A stretch of 37,088 bases of DNA from positions 1 to 37,088 of the IMG/VR virus record IMGVR_UViG_3300037963_002176. One strand, 5' to 3'. Position 1 is the stretch's first letter. The number at the start of each line of letters is the position of its first letter. This DNA comes from a virus. A program made the position numbers and the translations under genes. Shown piece by piece: positions 28,101 through 34,150 of the stretch. Below the pieces are notes generated by a model that did no database searches, was not told where the DNA came from, and saw nothing but the letters and a program-made list of their open reading frames with translations.

Positions 28101-29944
28101 AGGTTATTAAGTCCGTTGGTATTGGAACAACTCAACCAATTGGTGTAACTTACACCTCTGCAGATCTGGCACCTGGTGGTGTAGGAATCAACACCTACTA
28201 TGGTGATATTCAAATGACTCTCAACAGAGTTGTTTCTACTCCAGATGATTATTCAACCCTTGGTATTTCCAAATTTAAGTTGAGTACATTTGCAGTAGGA
28301 GATGATGGTGCGATAACAATCAGATCTTCTACAAATAGTGGTGATATTGACGCTGCGACCCTTGGTGGACAGAATGGTGCATATTACTTAGATATTAACA
28401 ATAGTACTGGACAACTTTCTATCGCAAGAGGTGGTACGGGCCTAGGCGCGTTACCTGGTAACGGTAGTATGTTGATTGGTAATGGTTCTACTTACACATT
28501 GACTGGAAGTCCAACACTTTCTGGAACAATGTCCGCAGGATTCACAGTCCTCGGTGGTAAGGATATTACCTTCACCAACTCCGCTTCATTCACTGGAGAT
28601 GCATCGGGTAGAATTCAACTTTATAACAATTCACTCTACCTCCAGTACAACACTTCAATTATCTTCAGAGAGTCTACTGGTAGTACCGATGTTGCAAACA
28701 TCAACAGCAGTGGAGATCTAACCTCTATTGGTGACATGCAGTTCCGTAGAGGAACCTTCACCCAGGCAACTGGAACCGCACCATTCAGTGTTTCTTCTAC
28801 CACACTGGTTAATAACCTGAACGCAGACCTACTTGATGGTATTCAGGCATCATCTTTCGTAAGAGCTGATGCAAATGATACGGTTGCAAACAACCTGAGT
28901 TTCACCTCAGTTACTACTCCAATCACAACGAACTCCATCAAGTTCAATAACTCTGAAATGAGTTCTTCGTACTATACGGAGGCACAAGGAGTACTTGCAT
29001 TTGACGAAAACTTCTATACTGATTCTCAATATGGTTCAGAGGCCACCGCGCCCGCGCAAACCTTCACCACAAACGGTGGCGGTCTTGTAGTCAAGAACGA
29101 AGATGGATGGGGTGCAGTTCTTTCCTCACAAAACATCCGTTGGTGCGAAGGTAACTTCGCTAACCTACAGATCGGTGGTAACCAGGTATTCCACACTGGA
29201 AACGACGGTTCTGGATCTGGTCTTGACGCGGATACCGTTGATGGAATCGAAGGTGCATCACTCCTCAGATCTGATGCTGCAGATACTCTGGATGCAGTTC
29301 TAACTGTTGGTCAAAACGGAAGAATTGACTTCTCAGACATCTCTACTGTACCTGATAATCCTACAAACCAACAGGCAGATTACATCAGATTTGGTTCTAA
29401 CGGATCTATCTCACAGGTTTCTGGTCGTGGCGGTTTGATGATCTCATCATCTGATGATGGTATGGTCATTGCAAACGGTGATGTTGGTAGAGGATTCACC
29501 GACTCCAATATTAATATAGACATTGAAGATACCTTCATTCTTTCCGACTTCAAGATTGAGTTGTGGACAAATCTTCAAAATGGATTTGGAAACCAACAAG
29601 CGTTTGTCTTCAGAACAGACGGTGAATTTAGAGCTCCTGTAACAGTTCAGGCAAACTCTGATATCAAACTCAAGACTAACCTCAGACCTCTTGAAAATTG
29701 CCTAGATAAGATCTCGCGCATCACTGGATATCGTTACGAACGTATCGATCTTAACAATAAAGAACAAATCGGTGTTGTCGCGCAGGAAGTTGAGAAGGAG
29801 TTCCCAGAACTCGTAAGTGAGGAGAAGGGAATCAAGGCAGTATCCTACGGAAACCTCGTTGCCGTCGCGTTTGAGGCGATCAAGGAACTCAAGGCAGAGG
29901 TTGATACCCTCCGCGAAGAGATCCGCGAACTGAAGGGAGAGTAA
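19190..29944 (+). CDS. Giant tail fibre with Mtd_N-like start, beta-helix and S74 chaperone end (3584 aa)
   Basis: Likely host-recognition fibre. Residues 5–50 (QLRRGTAAEHAVFTGAVGEL, VVHDGVTQGGIPLV) match the Mtd_N-type domain that starts many phage fibres. Residues about 60–1230 are short beta-repeats (GIGT, NTGIITAA, GVSTF). From about 1238 (RYYVSAVNGDDTNDGKT) a pectate-lyase-like right-handed beta-helix begins, with IFVEAGNYEEDNPIIL near 1815 and two ~150-residue-spaced copies of a C-x-RDLGYxxDAxxxDIxxGSN block (about 1500 and 1650). Three HGF/HPF-x-x-GD modules occur later, then two 'LNADLLDG...SSFVRADA' repeats (about 3215, 3345). The end is a Peptidase_S74 intramolecular chaperone with the SDIKLK cleavage motif at Ser3490, IGVVAQEVEKEFPE, and a terminal coiled coil. 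Self-cleavage there would release 95 residues. A terminator follows 21 bases after the stop codon. Confidence 0.9.
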   Translation: MTKQVQLRRGTAAEHAVFTGAVGELTIDTTNDVAVVHDGVTQGGIPLVGTLAEQKILNKTAIGIGTASLDEGLYVTGASTFRGDLFAVPDPTLVYAGIISYFPNQNTVTGIATAGVEVGNLLSVANQIHIGVGATLGAGSTSSVVTGIGQSTITLADTFDTGYFIATTGRWDGYDDGTGNGTNVISGINTAGIIPSQRVVGAGVSDNTRVFQVNVSEVVLDTNGLNSVSGNTLQTGSSTAGSDVLSVDDTADGISVGQVVTDDTNGTANIPAGTTVVEILSLTSVRISNNAILSQSSDFRFTQDTLFTFAEYSQITFDAYVDTIGIGSIKAGELNLTKSAKIEKNLEVTGVATVGAGLSVIGGDLFSQGQIVGQNNAIFAGNVTAVNGSFGGAVTAIGLTANNYVVGNTGYFDVLDAGGFRANSGVITGMTVNNLNVNSGQSTSHTIDQLTAGTANINGTLAVAQTANFNSNLNVSNGNFFASGNANIGASQDIGADLNIAGFTTVGTGLTVKQGATIGAAVTIQSGNLELTEGILEAHSVSIGTIRRYKGYDLFVEPNVNIGGDTGHGILTSRYIVANNTGNLTRSGNTIDAYPFEITGVDTSRLFRGDRVAAAGTVNVYTIGAEPEIIDIGFGTIFVSQPIQRTDYLVGVSTGYLDGIGTSIISGVDTSGALVGYAVSMDGGVIGKGTTITSIGSGTLTLSSAATNTRDERYTKNGAVSSGSSVITGINTTGIEIGDTISGGSFSAPLPIVGSIGVGSIVISYNAGFTDASASLTFTLFRSVGFGNATGISSSFIISNPNYGRFEGTHLEVERVGTINVTAGDITAGSGIITDLVSKNLNYDVSYGGTAYINTGIITDLNITNSVIGEVGISTSFTDLSNFDVGIGTVLHVTDVYATNVYANVGIATALDTPLLQVGTANIAAGIITAAGISSAVIDKAEINTGIITAAAIEEVTTPLAYINSGIFTDVNVTTQNTNELRFNTGFGTNLTVSENLNATRITATDTVSLGSSVGIGSVVIDNAFVNIFTDIGVSTARFDNLYFNNGIGTYIGLTTGFASGLGIHSVYANTGIFTAIQVQGSSIANSANFDRAVIGILTVTEDIFGVDQKNTGVSTFGTATINGVGQTTFHMTGDMRVSGEVKIGIGTTGITIDGDSTDIVGVSTFVANAGIMSSLTISGINTTTGLSRNVTLKTSSSGIATDYTLTLPARLGKVGQVLSLQEDNTIGFNTGGQGLYENRYYVSAVNGDDTNDGKTLPTKSIRRAAQLASFDSFVIPGQRYLDAGDLMENNKDFIVDEVVGKVEFNYENIGVSTIFPDYDQAIWKTYVGDTLDDLIYNIRFGGNNQIRSRAVGFGTTTFSTTTEPALYAFEYLRYITQYVVNNQTPPTFYSDPSVTQQTFDLTITQDPENNNANYFNRNKSARILLSGNRQEIIDKSLASVAIGVTDVPSFYFPGDDGPVTDRSRFYTAYRLIQKNRQEIIDYAWAATVATYPGISSTETKCKRDLGYFVDAISTDIFCGSNEYARRFMGFYFDANGNPTGNGLLGEETESVFAFTEAAVGMSSAVCNLLAVTDLTAPNDPLTGNNNTASNCANVRSTITTLTGIVTTTVAAGSTSGISTTPNYGYFVVDYETNVRGNVGIATTMVTGGRKCARDLGYIIDAVTMDISFGSNQHIQRATKFYFDGAGNPKTDGLVAEEAISGYAFTSLAYYAKKAITNQLNFQDFTRPFDAGIGTNKGDLVCANTQASIDNLVGILTTAVLSGSLAGIPTSINFGVADCADVRESIFNYVGIVTTAVSGIGSIPALNNPQTQSQPVCIFVEAGNYEEDNPIILYDDIAVVGDNLRNTIIRPKNQGKDLFRVRNGMYLTGFAMKDAIDAAGIPQSTWRFAVAFDDPADTSVSRTGYATKLDKPIISRSPYIQNCSILSFLGGNGILVDGAKVQSPNTPIIKEEVELNADSVQPEQGKSMVAAAFTMVSFGGIGWRVINDGYSQVVSCFQIFCRYGSLAQSGGYLSITNSATNFGFYSLRATGFSRNSFVFDRGRIAATGTAGGLQTLKAVGYGRSDIDNYVLRFFDDGLVDRTNLFKPTTTQKDFNAATAVNTVAETLTITNHGFTNGDPVVYNGDEDAQPQRIIGGLVNDNQYYVGYIDANTIQLYEDDSLALLVDLQDTGGGGIHTLTKAAQDFFATQVTDAHNSYQMLTLAGVGSTANFQSGRLIQQSVASGTAIGYAVTYYNDSRELLVGLELSGGIRRPFAISDGGSNLTVTDHTSPNPIAIGITVVAGLSTYWTVEFKVDSTTTGNQILNIADLPEDYRLHFHRPSIVNSSAHTWEYSGSGIDYNALPENGGKTDPNTEQVSELGGRVYSSGTNELGDFKVGDAITAFNRTGNIIFNNTVTIGTLDSIRLSLSGGAVIEEFSTDVGLGDNETGGAKNTRISTQLAIRSFLNNRLGSVLDKTVSTNAIPNAIVQLNAIGQINADLVPPRSVNYFRSDFDGGRIQLVNLIPATNLNQGDTVVEPTDSFVLISDLIGQYLILDSTNDAGIALTDFSFTNGFEVVSAVTGGGAIGLVTAPPGVGVGTGVTTVDPAVGYGTTGLVKGVPLAVTNLQGGSGYSNPGIYTGVRLDQSSGIGTGTSAKITIGPSGNVTNVAIQTGGFRYAVGDTLTLNDPSVIGGRVGGSNFTIDVGEVETRLYLALQEGTAGTQKFPGSTVLPDYIADESAVGYSTNIGIAVTETFTPTDYLVSGNIDFANDRIVLGSGHPFVDGDPVLYKTNGGVVVSDLLDNEIYYIKTVGITSVQLYTTYALTTVKSLLSSGTGTHSLTRAGITTQTDQIVFKNHPFTQGDAIRIQPGSAAPIGVTTGNFYYIGSKTTNSFTLHTTRNQAIGSVNGLILNTIDLDATYGANVGVVTFQEQNVVYTKSVNTSSSDVSNFSLLSSSSLDAQNIISGVFDPARLGSGTANADVVLYGDSSFKKVIKSVGIGTTQPIGVTYTSADLAPGGVGINTYYGDIQMTLNRVVSTPDDYSTLGISKFKLSTFAVGDDGAITIRSSTNSGDIDAATLGGQNGAYYLDINNSTGQLSIARGGTGLGALPGNGSMLIGNGSTYTLTGSPTLSGTMSAGFTVLGGKDITFTNSASFTGDASGRIQLYNNSLYLQYNTSIIFRESTGSTDVANINSSGDLTSIGDMQFRRGTFTQATGTAPFSVSSTTLVNNLNADLLDGIQASSFVRADANDTVANNLSFTSVTTPITTNSIKFNNSEMSSSYYTEAQGVLAFDENFYTDSQYGSEATAPAQTFTTNGGGLVVKNEDGWGAVLSSQNIRWCEGNFANLQIGGNQVFHTGNDGSGSGLDADTVDGIEGASLLRSDAADTLDAVLTVGQNGRIDFSDISTVPDNPTNQQADYIRFGSNGSISQVSGRGGLMISSSDDGMVIANGDVGRGFTDSNINIDIEDTFILSDFKIELWTNLQNGFGNQQAFVFRTDGEFRAPVTVQANSDIKLKTNLRPLENCLDKISRITGYRYERIDLNNKEQIGVVAQEVEKEFPELVSEEKGIKAVSYGNLVAVAFEAIKELKAEVDTLREEIRELKGE

Positions 29945-29960
29945 GAACTCTCTCATGGTT

Positions 29961-29968
29961 TATAAATA
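29961..29968 (+). promoter_or_regulatory. Perfect T4-type late promoter (TATAAATA) for the neck/packaging genes
   Basis: TATAAATA, identical to the T4 late consensus, begins 28 bases before the gp13 ATG. Its last four bases are also the first bases of the terminator stem. By T4 late-promoter geometry the transcript should start near 29974, inside the hairpin. It is the only consensus promoter I see before gp13. Confidence 0.8.
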
Positions 29969-29995
29969 CCTCTAGGAAACTAGGGGTATTTTTTT
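29965..29995 (+). terminator. Intrinsic terminator of the giant fibre gene, ending at the gp13 start codon
   Basis: An 11-bp stem pairs AATACCTCTAG (29965–29975) with CTAGGGGTATT (29980–29990) around a GAAA tetraloop, with one G·T pair. A run of seven T (29989–29995) ends directly before the gp13 ATG. This is a textbook Rho-independent terminator. The right arm also carries the GGGG element that probably serves as the gp13 ribosome-binding site. Confidence 0.9.
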
Positions 29996-30820
29996 ATGGC
30001 GCAACCATCTAGTAGAGCGGAGTTGAAAGAATACTGCCTCAAACAACTAGGTAAGCCAGTCTTAGAAATAAACGTAGATGACGATCAAATTGACAATCTA
30101 ATTGATGATGCGATCCAATACTTTCATGAGCGTCACTATGATGGTATTGAACGTGTTTACCTAAAACATAAAATAACACCAACCGAGAAAGAAACAATCA
30201 AACAGACTGGAATATCCACAACTCAGTCTGCAACTGTTGTTGGTGCAGGTTTGACATCTATTGATTATGTCGAAGGTGTAAATTATCTACCATTACCTGA
30301 TTCAATTATCGGAGTAAACTCTGTACTTAAGTTAAACTCTAGCACCGTTTCTGACGGACTCTTTAACATTAAGTATCAGTTATTCTTGAATGATGTTTAT
30401 TATTATGGTGCTCTTGATTTATTGAACTACTCGATGGTCAAGAGATATCTTGAGGATTTGGATCACATCCTAAATCCCCATGCAATGATTAGATTTAATA
30501 AAACTAATCATAAGTTATATCTTGATATTGATTGGACTGAAGTTGGTCAGAATGAATATCTAATTATTGATTGTTACAGAATCATTAATCCTTCAGAAGC
30601 GACCAAAGTTTATAATGACTTCTGGTTGAAGAGGTATCTTACTGCACTGATTAAAAAACAGTGGGGTATGAATATGATCAAGTTCAATGGCGTTCAACTT
30701 CCTGGTGGGGTTGTGCTCAACGGAAGACAAATTTATGAAGATGGTCTTGCAGAAATAGAAAAACTGGAAGAACAACTTAAGAATGAGTACGAGTTACCAC
30801 CAATCGATTTAATAGGCTGA
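29996..30820 (+). CDS. gp13: Neck protein gp13 (head completion)
   Basis: 274 residues. The N-terminus (SRAELKEYCLKQLGKPVLEI, VDDDQIDNLIDDAIQYFHE, HYDGIERVYLKHKIT) and the later VYNDFWLKRYLTALIKKQWG, LPGGVVLNGRQIYEDG and ELPPIDLIG blocks are characteristic of gp13 in T4-like marine phages. T4 gp13 is 309 residues. gp13 and gp14 form the neck that closes the filled head and receives the tail. It is the first gene of the neck/packaging operon, directly after the promoter/terminator hairpin. Only one base separates its stop codon from the gp14 start. The ATG at 29996 follows the T-run directly, with GGGG about 10 bases upstream. Confidence 0.92.
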   Translation: MAQPSSRAELKEYCLKQLGKPVLEINVDDDQIDNLIDDAIQYFHERHYDGIERVYLKHKITPTEKETIKQTGISTTQSATVVGAGLTSIDYVEGVNYLPLPDSIIGVNSVLKLNSSTVSDGLFNIKYQLFLNDVYYYGALDLLNYSMVKRYLEDLDHILNPHAMIRFNKTNHKLYLDIDWTEVGQNEYLIIDCYRIINPSEATKVYNDFWLKRYLTALIKKQWGMNMIKFNGVQLPGGVVLNGRQIYEDGLAEIEKLEEQLKNEYELPPIDLIG

Positions 30821-30821
30821 T

Positions 30822-33095
30822 ATGTCTCCACTAAATTCTTATTTTCTCCAAGGATCTCCTGGTGAGCAGAGACTCATTCAGGATTTAGTCAATGAACAGT
30901 TAAAAATGTATGGTGAGGACGTACTGTACTTACCAAGAAAGATCATTGGAGAAAATACTGTTATACGAGAAAACACTGCTGCAAAGTTTGACGATAGTTT
31001 CAGAATCGAAGCGTATCTGATGAACTATGAGGGGTTCCAGGGTGCAAGCGCAGAACTCCTCACAAAGTTTGGTGTTAGAAATACGGATGAATTAACTCTT
31101 GTCATATCAAAGGAAAGATATGATGATTTTGTTCAACCAATTATTGATCAGTTCCCAGTTGGAGAAAGAAAGAAGGCTAAAAGACCTAATGAAGGAGACC
31201 TGATCTTTTTCCCTCTAGAGGGAGCACTTTTTGAAATTAAATTTGTGGAAGGTAAAAAACCTTTCTATCAACTCAGAAATCTATATGTCTACGAACTCTT
31301 ATGTGAGAGATTTGAATTTGAAGATGAGATTATTGACGTTTCACAAGTAGATAATGAAGGATCTACCGTCAATGAGACTGTATCTCAGTTTGGTAATGTT
31401 TTAACACTAAATCTTGTGGGTGCATCTGCAACTACCGCAGCTGCTTCTGTGTCTGGTATTGTAACTGATAATCAATATAAGTCTGCACAGTATATTGACT
31501 TGATCCATGATGGTGCGTATGTAACTACACCTACAGTAAAGATATCAAAACCTTTCTTTGGTATTGGTGTAACTGCAACAGCTTCTGCAAATCTAAACGT
31601 TGATGGAAGTATTTCGTCATTCAACATATTAAATGGGGGAACACAATATGTTAATGGAGCTACTGTAGCCATTTCTACAACTCCCGATATACCAGATGAA
31701 TATGTTAGAGATCATCAGATTAATGATGTAGAACCTGGTTATGATAGTTATTATTCTTTAAAAATTGATGATAGAGAGTGGCAATTAAATACAACTCGTG
31801 GAGTAACAGGACAAAATTCTGTTGGAACTGTTAAATTTTACTATTGGCACTCAGGATCCACCCCAACAAGTGGATATCTTTATAAATCAAACTTTGTAAA
31901 TGTTAAGTGGACTGCAGATAGTACTGTTAGTGTTGAAATAAGAAGAACAGATAATGCACAGTTTGACACAGCCATCTTAAATGAACCAATATCACTGACT
32001 ACTGGATGGAATAAGATTGAGTTTAGTTGGGATGGTTCAATATTCTCTTTCTGGAACATCCCTCTTGGAGGTTCTAGAGTTAGACAGTTTTATGACAATC
32101 TTTCTGGAACTAATTATGAAAATCAAAAGTTTGTGGATGACAACCCAGTATCTTTAGGATCTACAACTGGAGGAATTCAATACTTTGATCACTTTGAAAT
32201 ATATAGTACTGCTTCGGTATATAATGGTGCAGGCGCTGCATCAACAAGTAGAATTTACTTGGAAAGTTTTGAAAAAGGCGAACAAGCTTTAGCAACTGTA
32301 AATGTAAGTGCCGCAGGCATAGTGACGAGTATAACCGTAGATTCTTCTAACATAGGTTATGCATATACAATTGCACCATCAGTAACAATTTCAACGCCAG
32401 AGAATGGCATTCAAGCTACTGCGGTAGCTATTATGACAAGTAGAACCGTCAATCAAAAACGAGGTATCGATAGAGTTCTTCTAACAAATCCAGGTTATGG
32501 TTATACAGTTTCTCCAACTATTGAATTTATTAGTTCAAATGGATCTGGGGGTATTGCTACAGTTGTAATTAATTCTGGAGTTCTCCCAGTTGTTGCAATT
32601 AGTAGTGGTGGTGTAGGTTATACTACCGATCCACAAGTATTCATTGAACCAATATTTGTTGCAGAATCTGTTGGGGTCAGTTCTGAAATTAATAATGCGA
32701 AGGCAGAAGTAGTTCGCAATACAAACGGAGAAGTATCTCAGATTCTTTACTCCAACGCTGGTGCAGGTTACACATTCACCCCAGGTATTACATTTACTCT
32801 TCCAACATCAGATACTTACGGTTATTACGAATATAACGAAATAGTCACTGGTCAACGTTCTGGTGCAACTGGTTATGTGAGAGAGTGGGACGCTGATGAT
32901 CGCATTCTTAAATTAGCTACTGTAAATGGAACATTCCAAAGGGGAGAATCTGTCGTGGGAGCCGCAGGAAGTTATAAAGTATCTACTGTTGATACAAATG
33001 AATTCTTAGATGCATTTGCAGATAATATAGATATTGAATCAGAAGCTGACGAAATCATTGACTTTAGTCAAACTAATCCCTTTGGAGAATTCTAA
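30822..33095 (+). CDS. gp14: Neck protein gp14, enlarged by inserted beta domains (757 aa)
   Basis: Residues 1–175 (GSPGEQRLIQDLVNEQLKMY, EDVLYLPRKII, FRIEAYLMNYEGFQG, GDLIFFPLEGALFEIKFVE, FYQLRNLYVYELLCERFEF) and the end (DEIIDFSQTNPFGEF) are recognisable as gp14, the neck partner of gp13. T4 gp14 has 256 residues. About 500 extra residues lie between the two conserved parts. They include GGxxY repeats near 270, a probable concanavalin/laminin-G-like jelly-roll at about 293–465 (DDREWQLNTTRG, KWTADSTVSVEIRR, GWNKIEFSWDGSIFSFW, FDHFEIYS), and at least four GGxGY repeats at about 505–650 (NPGYGYTVSPTIEF, GGVGYTTDPQVFI, AGAGYTFTPGITF). The insert suggests surface-exposed decoration of the neck. 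The stop codon overlaps the gp15 start (TAATG). Confidence 0.9.
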   Translation: MSPLNSYFLQGSPGEQRLIQDLVNEQLKMYGEDVLYLPRKIIGENTVIRENTAAKFDDSFRIEAYLMNYEGFQGASAELLTKFGVRNTDELTLVISKERYDDFVQPIIDQFPVGERKKAKRPNEGDLIFFPLEGALFEIKFVEGKKPFYQLRNLYVYELLCERFEFEDEIIDVSQVDNEGSTVNETVSQFGNVLTLNLVGASATTAAASVSGIVTDNQYKSAQYIDLIHDGAYVTTPTVKISKPFFGIGVTATASANLNVDGSISSFNILNGGTQYVNGATVAISTTPDIPDEYVRDHQINDVEPGYDSYYSLKIDDREWQLNTTRGVTGQNSVGTVKFYYWHSGSTPTSGYLYKSNFVNVKWTADSTVSVEIRRTDNAQFDTAILNEPISLTTGWNKIEFSWDGSIFSFWNIPLGGSRVRQFYDNLSGTNYENQKFVDDNPVSLGSTTGGIQYFDHFEIYSTASVYNGAGAASTSRIYLESFEKGEQALATVNVSAAGIVTSITVDSSNIGYAYTIAPSVTISTPENGIQATAVAIMTSRTVNQKRGIDRVLLTNPGYGYTVSPTIEFISSNGSGGIATVVINSGVLPVVAISSGGVGYTTDPQVFIEPIFVAESVGVSSEINNAKAEVVRNTNGEVSQILYSNAGAGYTFTPGITFTLPTSDTYGYYEYNEIVTGQRSGATGYVREWDADDRILKLATVNGTFQRGESVVGAAGSYKVSTVDTNEFLDAFADNIDIESEADEIIDFSQTNPFGEF

Positions 33096-34150
33096 TGTTT
33101 GGAACTTATTTTTATCACGAAATTTTAAGAAAGACTATCATAGCTTTCGGTACATTATTTAATAACATTGAAATTAAACACAAAGATACATCTGGAAATG
33201 GATTTAGTCAATTAAAGGTCCCTATTGCGTATGGACCTATGCAAAAGTTCTTAGCGAGAATAGAACAATCTCCAAATCTTAGAAAAGAAGTTGCAATAAC
33301 TTTGCCCAGAATGGCATTTGAGATGGTGGGTATTTCATATGATCCAACTAGAAAATCTTCAACCATGCAAACTTTTAAGGTTGTAGATCAAAATAATAAC
33401 AAGATGACTAAGGCTTTTATGCCTGTTCCATATAATGTAAATATTAGATTGTCGATTATGACAAAACTGAATGAAGATGCACTACAGATAGTAGAACAAA
33501 TATTACCATATTTTCAACCCCACTTTAATCTAACAGTCAATCTGGTTGAACAAATAGGTGAGACTAGAGATATTCCAATGGTCTTGAATAGTATTCAGAT
33601 GGATGATGATTATGAGGGAGATTTTACTACGAGAAGATCTCTGGTATATACATTGGACTTTACTGCAAAAACATATCTATTTGGTCCAGTGGATACTGGT
33701 AACGATAGTATAATCAAAAAAGTTCAAGTCGATTATTATACTAATACTGAAAGAAAAAATGCATCCAGAGAACTTCGTTATGTTGCAACTCCCAAAGCTC
33801 TTAAAGATTACAATTCTGACGGTGCAACTCAACTTTCTCAAGATATTGCAGCAAACGTCACCGAGTTTAGTGTTGAATTTGGAACTCAGTTGATTTCTAA
33901 GACTTACATACAGATTGGTGAAGAAGTAATGTTTATCAGAGAAATTGCTGGTAATGTTATCAAGGTAAATAGAGGTGAGAACGGTACTATTGCTACCACT
34001 CATGAAGCATTGGATTATGTTAATGCAATCAATGCAGCAGATGATGAACTGATTGATCTTGACGATGATTTTGGATTCAACGAATCTACATTCAATTTTA
34101 ATGATGGAAAGATTTACAGTACAACTAAACAAACTGACGTGGACGCATGA
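33095..34150 (+). CDS. gp15: Tail completion / sheath stabiliser gp15 with C-terminal extension
   Basis: 351 residues. MFGTYFYHEILRKTI...LFNNIEIK, KVPIAYGP, VAITLPRMAFEMVGISYDP, ALQIVEQILPYFQPHFNLTV and RRSLVYTLDFTAKTYLFGPV match T4 gp15 (MFGYFYNSSFRR, VPITYAS, ETILPRINLHLVDFSYN, FQIVEQILPYFQPHFNTTM). gp15 caps the finished tail tube and sheath and joins it to the gp13/gp14 neck. T4 gp15 is 272 residues. The core ends near residue 215 here. The rest includes a module at 271–303 (YIQIGEEVMFI...KVNRGENGTIATTH) that also occurs in the DUF4815 giant, and an acidic tail. The start overlaps the gp14 stop codon by one base, and the end overlaps gp16 by four bases. Confidence 0.94.
   Translation: MFGTYFYHEILRKTIIAFGTLFNNIEIKHKDTSGNGFSQLKVPIAYGPMQKFLARIEQSPNLRKEVAITLPRMAFEMVGISYDPTRKSSTMQTFKVVDQNNNKMTKAFMPVPYNVNIRLSIMTKLNEDALQIVEQILPYFQPHFNLTVNLVEQIGETRDIPMVLNSIQMDDDYEGDFTTRRSLVYTLDFTAKTYLFGPVDTGNDSIIKKVQVDYYTNTERKNASRELRYVATPKALKDYNSDGATQLSQDIAANVTEFSVEFGTQLISKTYIQIGEEVMFIREIAGNVIKVNRGENGTIATTHEALDYVNAINAADDELIDLDDDFGFNESTFNFNDGKIYSTTKQTDVDA

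Noticed and set aside
33677-34132. 151-codon open frame on the − strand across gp15
   Set aside because: Antisense to a well-recognised gp15; Ile/Ser/Cys-rich translation typical of an antisense shadow.
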